From Actinomadura livida (GTDB lineage Bacteria; Actinomycetota; Actinomycetes; Streptosporangiales; Streptosporangiaceae): a stretch of 64,000 nt of DNA. Within the stretch, counting starts at the first letter, position 1; each line of letters starts with the position of its first letter. The stretch is taken from contig NZ_BMRO01000004.1 in the NCBI RefSeq assembly GCF_014648675.1, positions 174,737 to 238,736 of the forward strand, in the 5' to 3' direction. The notes beneath the pieces were generated by a model. The model did not search any database, was not told the origin of the DNA, and worked only from the letters and a program-made list of their open reading frames with translations. Positions 1 to 9,131 of the stretch are shown here, in pieces. Both the position numbers and the translations under genes were made by a program.

Positions 1-721
1 GCGCGTACAGCACCTCGGACGGCCCCCACCGGAACATGTCCTCGCCGGGCGGGCGGACCAGCGCCCGCGCGCCCGGCCCGTCCTCCTTCGTGACCAGGGC
101 GGACAGGCCGCGGACGAGCGCGACCGGCACCCCGTCGAGCTTGCCCTTCACCAGTTCCGCGGCCGCCGCGATCTCGTCGGCGACGGCGGTGATCGTGGCG
201 TCGAGGCGGTTGCCGTAGGAGTCGTCGCGGCCGCGCAGGTCGCTGAGCGGCTCCAGGCCGGCGAGGCCGATCGCCGCGTCGATCAGCCCGTTGCGCCAGG
301 GCCGCCCGAGCGTGTCGGAGACGATGACCGCGACGTCCGCGCCGGTCCGCTCGCGCAGGCCCGCCCGGATGCGGCGGGCCGAGGCGTCCGGGTCCTCCGG
401 CAGCAGCAGCACCGTGCCGGGCCTCGTGTTGGACGCGTCCACCCCGGCCGCCGCGAGGACGAGCCCCTGCCGCGTCTCCACGATCCGCGTCTCGCCGCGG
501 TCGTGCGCCCGCCGCGCGACCACCCGCACGGTCTCCGCCTCGATCGCCTTCTCCCGGTCGTCCGCGACCAGGACCCGCCCCTCCGCCTTGCTCACGATCT
601 TGGAGGTGACGACCACGACGTCGCCGTCCCGCACGGCGTCCGCCGGGATCAGCGCCGCGATGTCGTCGCCCTCCGCGACCTCCGGCAGCCCGGGGACCCC
701 GAGCACCTCCAGCCGGCTCAC
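1..721 (-). CDS. fbiB: Coenzyme F420:L-glutamate ligase (CofE/FbiB), partial
   Basis: This enzyme adds glutamate residues to F420-0 to make the poly-glutamylated redox cofactor F420. The window contains the first 240 codons and the gene runs off the left edge, so I cannot see whether the C-terminal nitroreductase-like FMN domain of actinobacterial FbiB is present. Visible CofE signatures are [10 protein letters not shown] (about 93-102), [11 protein letters not shown] (about 135-145) and GRDDSYGN (about 164-171). The start is a GTG at 721-719 whose last bases overlap the fbiA TGA (GTGA), so the two genes are translationally coupled. It was found by reading the minus strand directly and has no ATG start. 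Confidence 0.93.
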   Translation of the reverse strand, partial: MSRLEVLGVPGLPEVAEGDDIAALIPADAVRDGDVVVVTSKIVSKAEGRVLVADDREKAIEAETVRVVARRAHDRGETRIVETRQGLVLAAAGVDASNTRPGTVLLLPEDPDASARRIRAGLRERTGADVAVIVSDTLGRPWRNGLIDAAIGLAGLEPLSDLRGRDDSYGNRLDATITAVADEIAAAAELVKGKLDGVPVALVRGLSALVTKEDGPGARALVRPPGEDMFRWGPSEVLYA

Positions 722-1671
722 CGCGACTCCTCCGCCCGCTTCAGCTCCACCGCGAGGTCGAGCGCGGCGCGGGCGATGTCCGCCGTCGCCGCCTCGTCCG
801 TCATCAGCAGGGGACGCGACCGCACCTCTATGCCCTCCACCCGCACGGCGGCGTCGGCCTCGTCCACGAGCCAGCCGTCCAGCAGCCCGAGCCCGTACAG
901 CTCGGCGACCGCCCGCGCCGACGTCTCGGTGCCGATCGCGGTCAGGCAGGCGTCGGCCATGCCGCTCACGGGGGCGCCGCCGATGATCGGGGAGACGCCG
1001 ACGACCGTCCTGGTCGCGACCGCGTCCCGGATGCCGGGCACCGCGAGGATCGTCCCGATGCTCACGACCGGGTTGGACGGCGGGAACAGCACCACGTCGG
1101 CCGCCTCGATCGCCGCGAGCACGCCCGGCGCGGGCTTGGCGTCCTCCGCGCCGACCGCCGCGATCGACAGGGCCGGGACGGACGCGCGCAGCCGCACCCA
1201 CCACTCCTGGAAGTGGATCGCCCGGCGCCCCTGCTCGTCCTCGACGACCACGTGCGTCTCGACCTGGTCGTCGGTCATCGGGATCAGCCGGACGCCCGGC
1301 CGCCACCGGTCGCACAGCGCCTCGGTCACCGCCGACAGCTTGTACCCCGCCGCGAGCATCTGCGTCCGGACGATGTGGGTCGCGAAGTCGCGGTCGCCCA
1401 GCCCGAACCAGCTCGGCCCGACACCGTAGGCGGCGAGCTCCTCCTTGACGGTGAACGTCTCGTCGGCCCGGCCCCAGCCCTGGTCCTCGTTGACGCCGCC
1501 GCCGAGCGTGTACATCACGGTGTCCAGGTCGGGGCACACCCGAAGCCCGAAAAGGGAGATGTCGTCCCCGGTGTTGCCGATGACGGTGATCTCCGCTTCG
1601 GGAGCCGCCGACCGCAGCCCGCGCAGAAAGCGCGCCCCGCCGATACCGCCCGCCAGCACCACGATCTTCAT
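718..1671 (-). CDS. fbiA: 2-phospho-L-lactate / phosphoenolpyruvate transferase (CofD/FbiA)
   Basis: FbiA transfers the phospho-lactyl or phosphoenolpyruvyl group from the GDP-activated donor to the deazaflavin Fo, the step before FbiB. The 317-residue product has the usual family length. It opens with [19 protein letters not shown], the nucleotide-binding glycine loop of CofD, followed by IGNTGDD at about 31-37. I chose the ATG at 1671 because the family begins directly with the MKI/VVLAGG strand; an in-frame ATG six codons upstream (MDTLDV) is possible. It forms a two-gene operon with fbiB and is divergent from the membrane-protein gene at 1813. F420 made here could serve LLM-type enzymes elsewhere in the window. 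Confidence 0.95.
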   Translation of the reverse strand: MKIVVLAGGIGGARFLRGLRSAAPEAEITVIGNTGDDISLFGLRVCPDLDTVMYTLGGGVNEDQGWGRADETFTVKEELAAYGVGPSWFGLGDRDFATHIVRTQMLAAGYKLSAVTEALCDRWRPGVRLIPMTDDQVETHVVVEDEQGRRAIHFQEWWVRLRASVPALSIAAVGAEDAKPAPGVLAAIEAADVVLFPPSNPVVSIGTILAVPGIRDAVATRTVVGVSPIIGGAPVSGMADACLTAIGTETSARAVAELYGLGLLDGWLVDEADAAVRVEGIEVRSRPLLMTDEAATADIARAALDLAVELKRAEESR

Positions 1672-1812
1672 GACGTCCAGCGTATCCATGGCGCCATTTC
1701 CGGCGCACGGCGTGCCCGCCCGCGCGAGGCGGCCCGCCCCGGTGGGTTCGCGGGTGGAATCTATGCCAAGCTTTGGCGTGTAATCGCGTCGCCTCTGTCT
1801 GGAGATGTCACC

Positions 1813-2805
1813 GTGAACAAGGAAGCCGTCCAGCGCCTGCGCGAACCGGCCGCCTGGGTACTGCTCGCCTCGGCGGGCGTGCAGCTGCTCGCGGGCATCA
1901 TCACGCTCATCGGCGACGATGGGACGTTCACCTTCCGCGCCCTGCTCGAGACCCGTGACGGGATGTTCCTGCAGATCGGGATCGTCGGCATCCTCGTCCT
2001 CGCCGTCCTGCTGGTGACCTGGGGCGACCGCCCCACGCCGCAGGCCCGGACGATCACCATGGGCGCCCTCGGGGTGCTCGGCGGCATCGCCGTGTTCGGC
2101 CTGATCTCCTGGCTGAGCGGGATGCTCACCGACTCCGAGTCCGCGGGCGCGCTCACGAAGCTGTCGGTGTTCCTCATCGGCGCCGGGAAGCTCGCCGTGG
2201 TCGGCGTCGGCGCCTGGTACGTCTACACCGTCTTCCAGGGGATGCAGCCGCCGCGCCCGCAGCCGGGCCAGCAGCAGATGCAGCAGGGCTACCCCGACTT
2301 CGGCTACCAGCAGGGGCAGCCCGGCCAGCCCGGTCAGCAGGGGCAGCCCGGCCAGCAGGCCCAGCCAGGCCAGCAGCAGTACGGCCAGCAGGGCTACGGG
2401 CAGCAGCAGTACCAGCAGTACCAGCAGTACGGCCAGCAGTCCGGCGCCGAGGGGCAGCAGGCGGGCCGGCCCGGGTACGAGCAGCAGGGCCAGCCGGGCC
2501 AGCAGGGGTACGAGCAGCAGCAGTACGGCCAGCAGCAGGACTACCAGCAGGGCTACGGCCAGCAGCAGTACGGCCAGCAGGACTACCAGCAGTACGGTCA
2601 GCAGGGCGGCTACCAGACGGGCGGCCAGCAGGGCTACGGGCAGGCCCAGCCCACCTCCGACCAGGAGGAGATGGGCGAGTGGACCCGCCAGTACGGCGGT
2701 TCGGAGCAGGGGCCGCAGGGCACCCAGCCCGCGCCCGGCGGTGAGCAGCGCCCCGACGAGGGCGGCGACTGGTACCGGGACAACCGCCCCCCGCCTCCGC
2801 AGTGA
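1813..2805 (+). CDS. Integral membrane protein with Gln/Gly/Tyr-rich C-terminal tail
   Basis: I do not recognise a named family. The 330-residue product has about four hydrophobic segments in its first 145 residues (near 12-35, 57-75, 84-105 and 122-140). A tail of about 185 residues follows, built almost only of Q, G, Y and P in short units such as YGQQ, GYGQQ and QPGQQ, and ending in an acidic, proline-rich stretch. The GTG at 1813 is preceded by GGAG at a normal distance, and translation from here begins exactly before the first amphipathic/TM region. The tail is probably cytoplasmic and disordered. A role in protein-protein contacts or cell-envelope assembly is only a guess. It is divergent from fbiA. 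Confidence 0.85.
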   Translation: MNKEAVQRLREPAAWVLLASAGVQLLAGIITLIGDDGTFTFRALLETRDGMFLQIGIVGILVLAVLLVTWGDRPTPQARTITMGALGVLGGIAVFGLISWLSGMLTDSESAGALTKLSVFLIGAGKLAVVGVGAWYVYTVFQGMQPPRPQPGQQQMQQGYPDFGYQQGQPGQPGQQGQPGQQAQPGQQQYGQQGYGQQQYQQYQQYGQQSGAEGQQAGRPGYEQQGQPGQQGYEQQQYGQQQDYQQGYGQQQYGQQDYQQYGQQGGYQTGGQQGYGQAQPTSDQEEMGEWTRQYGGSEQGPQGTQPAPGGEQRPDEGGDWYRDNRPPPPQ

Positions 2806-2970
2806 CCCCGCGATGACCCGGCCGCCCCGGCGCTGATTCCGGGCGCCGAATGCCCGCGCCGAATGCCGCGCGGTGCTCCCGCGGTGACCGCCGGTTTTAC
2901 CGATCTTCATCCACGGGTCAGCTCGCTCGCCCGGCATAACCCGCTAAGTCGCCCCGGAAAGCTCTCCGGC

Positions 2971-3000
2971 TTGACGGGGCGGGCGCTACACGCGTGTAAT
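2971..3000 (+). promoter_or_regulatory. Probable whiB2 promoter with palindromic operator
   Basis: TTGACG at 2971-2976 and TGTAAT at 2995-3000 are separated by 18 bp, a good fit to a housekeeping sigma promoter about 90 bp before the whiB2 start. A perfect 12-bp palindrome TACACGCGTGTA lies at 2987-2998, in the spacer and overlapping the -10 box, where a repressor would block RNA polymerase. The regulator is unknown. Confidence 0.55.
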
Positions 3001-3015
3001 TTCGTCGGTGTAGTT

Positions 3016-3057
3016 TCAATGCCTTCTCGGGGGAAGTAACCGGAGGGAAGGCATTGA
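3016..3057. promoter_or_regulatory. Perfect 11-bp inverted repeat in the whiB2 leader
   Basis: TCAATGCCTTC (3016-3026) and GAAGGCATTGA (3047-3057) are exact inverse complements separated by 20 nt. The repeat lies downstream of the putative -10 box and ends about 31 nt before the GTG start. It can act as an RNA stem-loop in the 5' leader or as a second DNA operator. There is no T-tract, so a simple terminator is unlikely. Confidence 0.5.
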
Positions 3058-3088
3058 CCAGGGGGTTCCACGGGCAGGGAGGTGCGCT

Positions 3089-3352
3089 GTGAGCGAGGTG
3101 GTCATCCCGCTGGCGCACGGCACAGACGGTGAAGAGTTGGGCTGGCAGGAGCGCGCACTCTGCGCGCAGACCGACCCGGAGGCGTTTTTTCCGGAGAAGG
3201 GCGGCTCCACTCGCGAGGCCAAGAAGGTGTGCCGGGCATGCGAGGTGCGTACGGAGTGCCTTGAGTACGCGCTGCAGCACGACGAACGTTTCGGCATCTG
3301 GGGAGGGCTCTCCGAGCGGGAACGCCGCAAGCTGAAGCGCCAGGCGGTCTGA
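3089..3352 (+). CDS. whiB2: WhiB-family iron-sulfur transcription factor, WhiB2/WhmD type
   Basis: WhiB-like proteins hold a [4Fe-4S] cluster and control sporulation septation, cell division or redox responses together with the primary sigma factor. The 87-residue product has the four cluster cysteines C25, C48, C51 and C57 (C-x22-C-x2-C-x5-C), the GIWGG turn at 69-73 and a basic C-terminus (ERERRKLKRQ). The GTG start follows a strong GGGAGG. Its position beside fbiA, a mannosyl-type glycosyltransferase and manB matches the WhiB2 (WhmD) locus of mycobacteria, which supports that subgroup. The 280-bp upstream region contains a promoter, a palindrome and a leader inverted repeat, so it appears to be specifically regulated. 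Confidence 0.93.
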   Translation: MSEVVIPLAHGTDGEELGWQERALCAQTDPEAFFPEKGGSTREAKKVCRACEVRTECLEYALQHDERFGIWGGLSERERRKLKRQAV

Positions 3353-3497
3353 CGCCGGCCGGCCGCGCGGCTCGCGGGCCGGCCCGGGGTCCGCGACGGC
3401 CCCGGGGTCTTCTACGGGGGAGACCCGGCCGGACCGGCCGCGCACCCGGATCTCGGCGATCCAGGGCGTGCGCGGGGCGGCCACGCGTACAGTTGTC

Positions 3498-3527
3498 AGC
3501 CGTGCCGGCCCCCGGGCCGGCACGGCT
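3498..3527. terminator. Strong hairpin after whiB2
   Basis: AGCCGTGCCGGCC (3498-3510) pairs perfectly with 3515-3527 around a 4-nt loop. The 13-bp GC-rich stem has no U-tract, as is common for terminator-like hairpins in high-GC actinomycetes. It lies between the whiB2 stop and the glycosyltransferase start, and argues against the far-upstream GTG start of the next gene. Confidence 0.6.
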
Positions 3528-3575
3528 GCTGTCGTATCAGCCACGCACCTGTCGTCCCACAGATCGAGCGACCCC

Positions 3576-6500
3576 TTGGCCCCCACTCTCGATCGCCATG
3601 TCGTCACGGCCGTCCTCGTCACCCACGACGGTGCGCGGTGGCTCCCGGAGACGCTGAAGGCGCTGCTGACGCAGGCGCGTCCGGTGCAGCGCCTCGTGAC
3701 CGTGGACACCGGAAGCCGCGACCGCGGGCCCGCGGTCCTCGCCGAGGTGCTCGGCCGGCCCGCGGTCCTCACGCTGCCGCGCACCACCGGCTACGGCGAG
3801 GCCGTCGCGGAGGCCCTCCGCCAGGACGCCGCGTCCGCCCCCGTCCCCGCCGACGACCCCGGTTCCGCCCACCAGCCGAACCCCTACGAGCATCCGGCGC
3901 GCGTCGAGTGGATCTGGCTCCTGCACGACGACTCCGCGCCGGCGCCCGACGCCCTCGCGCACCTGCTGCGGACCGCTGACACCGACCCCAACGTGGCGGT
4001 GCTCGGCCCCAAGGTCCGCGACTGGGACGACCGGCACGTCCTGCGCGAGCTGGGCGTCACCGTCGACGCCGCCGGCCGCCGCGAGACCGGCCTGGACCGG
4101 CGCGAGTTCGACCAGGGGCAGCACGACGGCGTCCGCGACGTGCTGGCCGTCGGCAGCGCCGGGATGCTGGTCCGCCGCGACGTGTGGGACCGGCTCGGCG
4201 GCTTCGACGTCGAGTACGGCCTCTTCCGCGACGACCTGGACTTCTGCTGGCGGGTGCACGCCGCCGGGCACCGGGTGGTGACCGCGACCGACGCGGTCGT
4301 GTACCACGCGGAGGCGGCCCGGCGGGGGCTCCGCGAGATCGGCATGACCGCCGAGCACCCGGCCCGCCGCGACCGCCGCAACGCCGTCCACACGCTGCTC
4401 GCCAACCAGCCGCTCCCCGCGATGCTGCGGGCGCTGGCCCGCAACGTCTGGGCGTCCCTCGTCCACGCGCTCTACCTGGTGCTCACCAAGCGGCCAGCGG
4501 CGGCCCGCGAGGAGGTCCGCGCGCTCGGCGACGTGCTGCGCGACCCGGGCCGGCTGCGGCGCGCGCGGGCCGCCAGGGTGGACGGCCGGACGCGCGCGCA
4601 CCGCAGCATCCGGCGCTTCCAGGCCCGCCGGGTGGTCCTGCGCCGCACGGTCGAGGCGATGGCGGAGTACCTCGCCGCCCACGAGCGCGACCATGCGCGC
4701 GACCAGGAGGACGCCGACGGGGAGCAGGTCTCCGAGCCCGGCCCGATCCGCCGGTTCCTCGCCCGCCCCGGCGTCATCGTCGTGCTGGCGCTGGCCGCCG
4801 TCGCGGTCGCCGCGGAGCGCTCCCTGCTCACCGCCGCCGGGCGGCTCGGCGGCGGCGCGCTCGTGCCCGCGTGGGGCGGCGCGAGCGACCTGTGGGCGCA
4901 GTACCTGTCCGGCTGGCATCCGGTCGGGCTCGGCAGCGACGCGGGCAGCCCGCCGTACGTCGGGATCCTCGCCGTCCTGTCCACGGTCCTGTTCGGCAAG
5001 CCGTGGCTGGCGGTGTCGGTCCTGCTGCTGGGGAGCGTGCCGCTCGCGGGCCTCACCGCCTACTACGCGTCCCGGCTGCTGGTGACGCCCCCGTTGCGGC
5101 CGGGCCGGCGTGCTCGCCCGAGCGGCCTGCGCGTGCCCGTCGCCGCCGTCCGGGCGTGGTTCGCCGCCGTGTACGCGCTGCTGCCGTCCGCCACCGGGGC
5201 CGTCGCCGGCGGACGCCTGGGGACGGCCGTCGTGCACGTCCTGCTCCCGTTGATCGCCGTGCACGCCGCCCGCGTGTACGGAGTCCCGCGCGCGTGCGCA
5301 CCGAAGGACGGCGCCGCCGCCCCCGATGCCGCCCTGCACGCCCGGACGCTGCGCAAGCGCGCCGGGCGGTCCGCGTGGACGGTCGCGCTGCTGCTGGCCG
5401 TCGCGATGGCGTTCGTCCCGGTCACCTGGCTGATCGGCGTGGCCGCCGCCGCGATGGTGTGGGCGCTGTTCGACCGGCCGGGGCCGCGCGGGCGGCGGCA
5501 CCTCGCCATCGCGCTCGGCGTCCCGCCGCTGCTGATGCTGCCGTGGACGGCCGGCCTCCTGCTGCACCCGTCGCGGTTCCTCACCGAGGCGGGCCTGCAC
5601 CGGCGGTTCGAGCCCGCCGCCGCGGACGGCCTGCTGCTCCTCGACCCGGGCGGGCCCGGCACCCCCGCGCGGTGGGCGCTCGCCGGGCTGTTCGCGGTCG
5701 CCGTGTGCGCGCTGCCGCTGCGGCCCCGCCGCAACGCGGTGCTCGCCGGCTGGCTGCTGGCCATCTTCGGGCTGCTCGTCGCGACGCTGACCAGCGCCGC
5801 CACCGTGACCAAGGGCGCCGACCCGGCGCCCGCCTGGCCGGGCGTCGCGCTGATCTTCGCGGGCGCCGGGGTGCTGTTCGCCGCGACCGCCGCGGTCCTG
5901 CGCGCCACCGAGGCCCTGGCGAGCGGTCACGCGCTGTACCGGACGGGCGGTGCGGCGGTGTGCCTCGCCGCGCTCAGCGCCCCCGTGCTGGCCGCCGGGT
6001 TCTGGGTCGGCGGCGGCGCGGGCGGCCCGCTGACCGAGGTCGACCCGGACACGGTGCCCGCGTTCGTGCACGCGCCCGGCGGGGCGCGGACACTCGTCCT
6101 GCACAAGGAGCCGACGGGACGCGTCTCCTACACGGTCCTCCGCGACGCGGGCCCGAGGATCGGCGAGTCCGAGGTCATGGCCGGCGGCCCGGCCCGCGAC
6201 CGCCTGGACGGCCTCGTCGCCGGTCTCGTCGCGGGCCAGGAGGGCGATGCCGGGCCCGCGCTGACCCGGATGGGCGTCCAGTACATCGTCGTGCCCTACC
6301 CCAGGACGGACCCCATCACCAAGGCCCTCGACGCGGCGCCCGAACTGCTGCGCCTCAGCCGCACGGGGACGTTCGCCGTGTGGCGGCTCCACGCGCCGTC
6401 CGCCCGGATGATGCTCGTCGAGGGCGACACGGTGACGCCGCTGCGCGCCGGACGCATCGACGCCCGCACCAAGGTCCCGCCCGGTGGCGGGCAGCGCACA

Positions 6501-6875
6501 CTGCTCCTGGCCGAACCCGCCGACGGAGGGTGGCGGGCGACCCTGAACGGCCGGGAGGCCAAGGCGCGGACGGTGGACGGCTGGGCGCAGGGCTACGACA
6601 TCCCCGCCGCCGGAGGAGAGTTCCGGCTGCACCGGTCCATGACCATGCGGCACGCGTGGATGGTCGTCCAGGGCATCGCCGTCCTGCTGGTGGTCGCGCT
6701 CGCGATGCCCGGCGCGCGGGCCGACACCCTGCCCTTCAGCGGGTCGTTCGCCGGTGAGCGCGAGCGGCGCCGCGGCAGGCGGGGCCGCCGCCGCGGTCAC
6801 CACCGCTCCCGCGTCCGGCACGAGGCGCCGGCCGCCGAACCGGCGGCGGAGCCCAGCCCGGAGGAGGTCTCGTGA
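3576..6875 (+). CDS. Large membrane-bound family 2 glycosyltransferase
   Basis: This is probably a polyprenyl-phosphate or nucleotide-sugar dependent transferase that builds a cell-envelope glycan. The N-terminal 300 residues form a GT-A fold: TAVLVTHDGARWLPETL at the start, the acidic metal/nucleotide motif HDDSAP, and FDVEYGLFRDDLDFCWR further on. The remaining part of about 700 residues holds roughly a dozen hydrophobic segments and a C-terminal extracytoplasmic region before a final TM helix and a basic/acidic tail. The start is a TTG at 3576 (about 1099 aa). A GTG at 3468 is in frame but would place a strong hairpin inside the gene. The last bases overlap the next gene (GTGA). The substrate is unknown; the neighbouring manB suggests mannose metabolism. 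Confidence 0.85.
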   Translation: MAPTLDRHVVTAVLVTHDGARWLPETLKALLTQARPVQRLVTVDTGSRDRGPAVLAEVLGRPAVLTLPRTTGYGEAVAEALRQDAASAPVPADDPGSAHQPNPYEHPARVEWIWLLHDDSAPAPDALAHLLRTADTDPNVAVLGPKVRDWDDRHVLRELGVTVDAAGRRETGLDRREFDQGQHDGVRDVLAVGSAGMLVRRDVWDRLGGFDVEYGLFRDDLDFCWRVHAAGHRVVTATDAVVYHAEAARRGLREIGMTAEHPARRDRRNAVHTLLANQPLPAMLRALARNVWASLVHALYLVLTKRPAAAREEVRALGDVLRDPGRLRRARAARVDGRTRAHRSIRRFQARRVVLRRTVEAMAEYLAAHERDHARDQEDADGEQVSEPGPIRRFLARPGVIVVLALAAVAVAAERSLLTAAGRLGGGALVPAWGGASDLWAQYLSGWHPVGLGSDAGSPPYVGILAVLSTVLFGKPWLAVSVLLLGSVPLAGLTAYYASRLLVTPPLRPGRRARPSGLRVPVAAVRAWFAAVYALLPSATGAVAGGRLGTAVVHVLLPLIAVHAARVYGVPRACAPKDGAAAPDAALHARTLRKRAGRSAWTVALLLAVAMAFVPVTWLIGVAAAAMVWALFDRPGPRGRRHLAIALGVPPLLMLPWTAGLLLHPSRFLTEAGLHRRFEPAAADGLLLLDPGGPGTPARWALAGLFAVAVCALPLRPRRNAVLAGWLLAIFGLLVATLTSAATVTKGADPAPAWPGVALIFAGAGVLFAATAAVLRATEALASGHALYRTGGAAVCLAALSAPVLAAGFWVGGGAGGPLTEVDPDTVPAFVHAPGGARTLVLHKEPTGRVSYTVLRDAGPRIGESEVMAGGPARDRLDGLVAGLVAGQEGDAGPALTRMGVQYIVVPYPRTDPITKALDAAPELLRLSRTGTFAVWRLHAPSARMMLVEGDTVTPLRAGRIDARTKVPPGGGQRTLLLAEPADGGWRATLNGREAKARTVDGWAQGYDIPAAGGEFRLHRSMTMRHAWMVVQGIAVLLVVALAMPGARADTLPFSGSFAGERERRRGRRGRRRGHHRSRVRHEAPAAEPAAEPSPEEVS

Positions 6876-8425
6876 AGCCGAACCTCTGGCCGAAGCTCAA
6901 GCTGAAGCCGAAGCTGAACTTGAAGCTGAAGCCGAATTGGAGGCCGAACCTGAAGGCCGACGTCAAGGACGTCGACCTGGACAAGATCCTGCGCCTGCTC
7001 ACCCTCCGCTACGCCACCGCCGCCCTGGTGCTCGTCGCCCTGGCGTCGCTGTACGGCGCGGCGACGTTCTCCCGTCCGGGAGAGGCCTCCGAGAACGGCC
7101 GGGAGGCGTTCGTCACGACCGCCGTGATGGTGTGCCCGGGCCACGAGGGCGGACGGCTGGCCATGCAGTCCCTCCCCGACCGGAAGGGCGGCGGGAGCGT
7201 CGCCATGACGCCGACCAAGGGCGGCCCCGCGCTCGGGGCCATGTCGGCGCCCGGCCAGGGCTGGGACGAGAGCACCAAGACCGGCGAGGACTCCTACACC
7301 CTCCGCGCCACCGGGGCCATGGCCGCCGGGCTGGAGGCCGAGCAGACCACCCACTGGGACGGCGGCCCCGACCGCGGGCTCGCCGGCACCCGCTGCGCCG
7401 TACCCGGCACCGACCACTGGTTCATGGGGCCCGGACCGGACTCCGCCGACGAACTCGACCTCTACCTCACCAACGTCGACGGGCAGCCCGCGTTCGTCGA
7501 CCTCACCGCCCTCTCCGGCGAAGGCCCCCTGGAGAGCGTCGACGGCCGCGGCATACGCGTCGACCCCTACACCACCAGGGTCGTGAAGATCGGCGAGTCG
7601 GCCGAGGGCCTCGGCGACGTCGTGAAGTCCGCCGCCGACCTCGGCCTGCGCGTCCGGACGAGCACCGGCCGCGTCGCGGCGTCCGTGCGCGTCCGGGTCG
7701 GCGAGAAGAAGGGCATCGAGTGGCTGCCCCGCTCGCACGCCCCCGCGAAGTCGCTGATCGTCCCCGGGGTGCCGGACGGGTCCGGCGCGCGCCGCCTGCT
7801 CGTCGCCGTGCCCGGCGAGTCCGACGCGCAGATCAGGGTGCAGGTGATCACCACGGAGGGCACGTACAACCCGCAGGGCCGGGAGATCGTGGACGCGCCC
7901 GCCGGGAGCGTCACGTCCGTCGCCCTCGACCGCGCCCTCCTCGGGAAGGCGGCGGCCGTCCGGCTCCTCGCGGACCACCCGGTCATCGCGGGCTTCGCCG
8001 CCCAGCGCGGCGCCGACGTCGCCTACGGCACCGCCACCCCGCCGCTCACCGAGTCCGGGCCCGGCATCGTCGCCGACAACCGCTTCGACTCCGCCCTCCT
8101 CGTCAGCGCCCCGGCCGGTGCGGCGACCGTCCAGGTCAGGACCTTGAACGCCGGCGGCGCGAGCGCCCCCGAGGACATCAAGATTCCGGCCGGGAGCACC
8201 GTCCGGGCCGAACTGGAGGCCCCGGCGGGGAGCGGCGGAGAGGACGCGGCCTACGGCGTCGTGATCGTCCCGAAGCCCGGCTCGGGACCCGTCCACGCAT
8301 CCCGCGTCCTCGCCAAGGGCAAGGGCGGCGGGTACCTGTTCACCGTCCTGCCGATCATCCCCGCCCGCACGGCCATCCACCTGCCGGACACGGCCGACTC
8401 GCAGACGGCGCTCATCCCCGGCTAG
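6872..8425 (+). CDS. DUF5719-type membrane-anchored exported protein
   Basis: The 517-residue protein has one N-terminal TM segment (about 47-65) followed by a large extracytoplasmic beta-rich region. I match it to DUF5719 from its sequence style and its place directly after the large GT2 gene; its function is unknown. The first 40 residues are a striking Lys/Leu/Pro/Asn stretch with repeated KLKPK and LKLKPN units, encoded by imperfect repeats of AAGCTGAAGCCGAA. That makes a strongly basic cytoplasmic tail. Its GTG start overlaps the GT2 stop codon (GTGA), so the two proteins are made together and may form one envelope glycan machine. Confidence 0.75.
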   Translation: MKPNLWPKLKLKPKLNLKLKPNWRPNLKADVKDVDLDKILRLLTLRYATAALVLVALASLYGAATFSRPGEASENGREAFVTTAVMVCPGHEGGRLAMQSLPDRKGGGSVAMTPTKGGPALGAMSAPGQGWDESTKTGEDSYTLRATGAMAAGLEAEQTTHWDGGPDRGLAGTRCAVPGTDHWFMGPGPDSADELDLYLTNVDGQPAFVDLTALSGEGPLESVDGRGIRVDPYTTRVVKIGESAEGLGDVVKSAADLGLRVRTSTGRVAASVRVRVGEKKGIEWLPRSHAPAKSLIVPGVPDGSGARRLLVAVPGESDAQIRVQVITTEGTYNPQGREIVDAPAGSVTSVALDRALLGKAAAVRLLADHPVIAGFAAQRGADVAYGTATPPLTESGPGIVADNRFDSALLVSAPAGAATVQVRTLNAGGASAPEDIKIPAGSTVRAELEAPAGSGGEDAAYGVVIVPKPGSGPVHASRVLAKGKGGGYLFTVLPIIPARTAIHLPDTADSQTALIPG

Positions 8426-8434
8426 CGCCGGGGG

Positions 8435-8875
8435 TCAGTCGTCGGGGGAGTCGTAGCTCGGGTCGACGGACTCGGGGGACAGGCCGAGCAGGTCCGCGAC
8501 CTCCTCGACGAGCAGGTCGCGGATCAGCAGGGATATCTCCGCCTCCCCGGTGGCGCGTGCCTCGACGGGACGGCGGAACACCACGATGCGCACCGGCCGC
8601 TCGGCCGCGGCGGGCTCGCCGGGGGGCGTGGGCTGCACGACGGTCTGCCCGAGCGGGACGGGGCCGTCGAACCACGGCTCGACGGCGGGGACGTCCTCGA
8701 CCGTGAACGCGACCCTGGCCAGTTCCCGGCCCCAGCGCAGGTGCAGCCGCCGGACCTCGTCGTCCACGAGGTCGTCGAACCGCTCCGCGCGGGTGCGCGA
8801 GACCGGCGCCTGCGGGGGTGTCAGAGGACCGCGAACGCCGCGACCGCGCCGATCGCGACGCCGTACGCCTGCCAC
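8435..8875 (-). CDS. Zincin-like (metallopeptidase-family) protein, Rv3259-like
   Basis: This is a conserved actinobacterial protein of about 146 residues. The N-terminus GVRRRDRRGRGVRGPLTPP followed by SRTRAERFDDLV is the typical opening of this family, next to manB and whiB2. It is usually annotated as a minimal zincin-like metallopeptidase, but the helix that would carry HExxH here reads VEEVADLLG, so the zinc ligands are missing and peptidase activity is doubtful. The GTG at 8875 is preferred because it lies just before the conserved basic N-terminus; a GTG four codons upstream is also possible. It is convergent with the DUF5719 gene and 9 bp from its stop. Confidence 0.78.
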   Translation of the reverse strand: MAGVRRRDRRGRGVRGPLTPPQAPVSRTRAERFDDLVDDEVRRLHLRWGRELARVAFTVEDVPAVEPWFDGPVPLGQTVVQPTPPGEPAAAERPVRIVVFRRPVEARATGEAEISLLIRDLLVEEVADLLGLSPESVDPSYDSPDD

Positions 8876-9131
8876 ACGGGATCGCACGCCTCAAGAGTAC
8901 CTCTGCCGCCGCGCGTGCCATCGGGTGTCACGGGTCAACGGCAACCAGGAGGTCGTCAGGGGGCCGTGGGGGGCATCGGTTGACACGGCCGCCGCACCCT
9001 GTCCAGAGACCGCACGGTGAGGGTCGGAGTCCATACGGAATGTAGTTGTTACCCCGGAATTCGCCCGGTAACGGCGACACGTGCGCCCGGGTGGTGGCGG
9101 AGCCGGGGGGAGGGGGGTACGGTCAGCCATC

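Noticed and set aside
718..2937. Single 739-codon minus-strand gene covering fbiA and the Gln-rich gene
   Set aside because: Only its last 317 codons match CofD. The upstream part is antisense to the Gln-rich membrane protein and gives Leu/Val-rich nonsense.
3537..6821. Open frame of about 1094 codons on the minus strand across the GT2 gene
   Set aside because: It is the antisense shadow of a clear GT2 glycosyltransferase. The product is low-complexity (runs of Gly, Arg, Gln, Pro) with no domains, as expected for high-GC antisense frames.
6797..8380. Long minus-strand frame over the DUF5719 gene
   Set aside because: Antisense shadow with GC-driven composition; the plus strand has a TM segment and an overlapping start with GT2.
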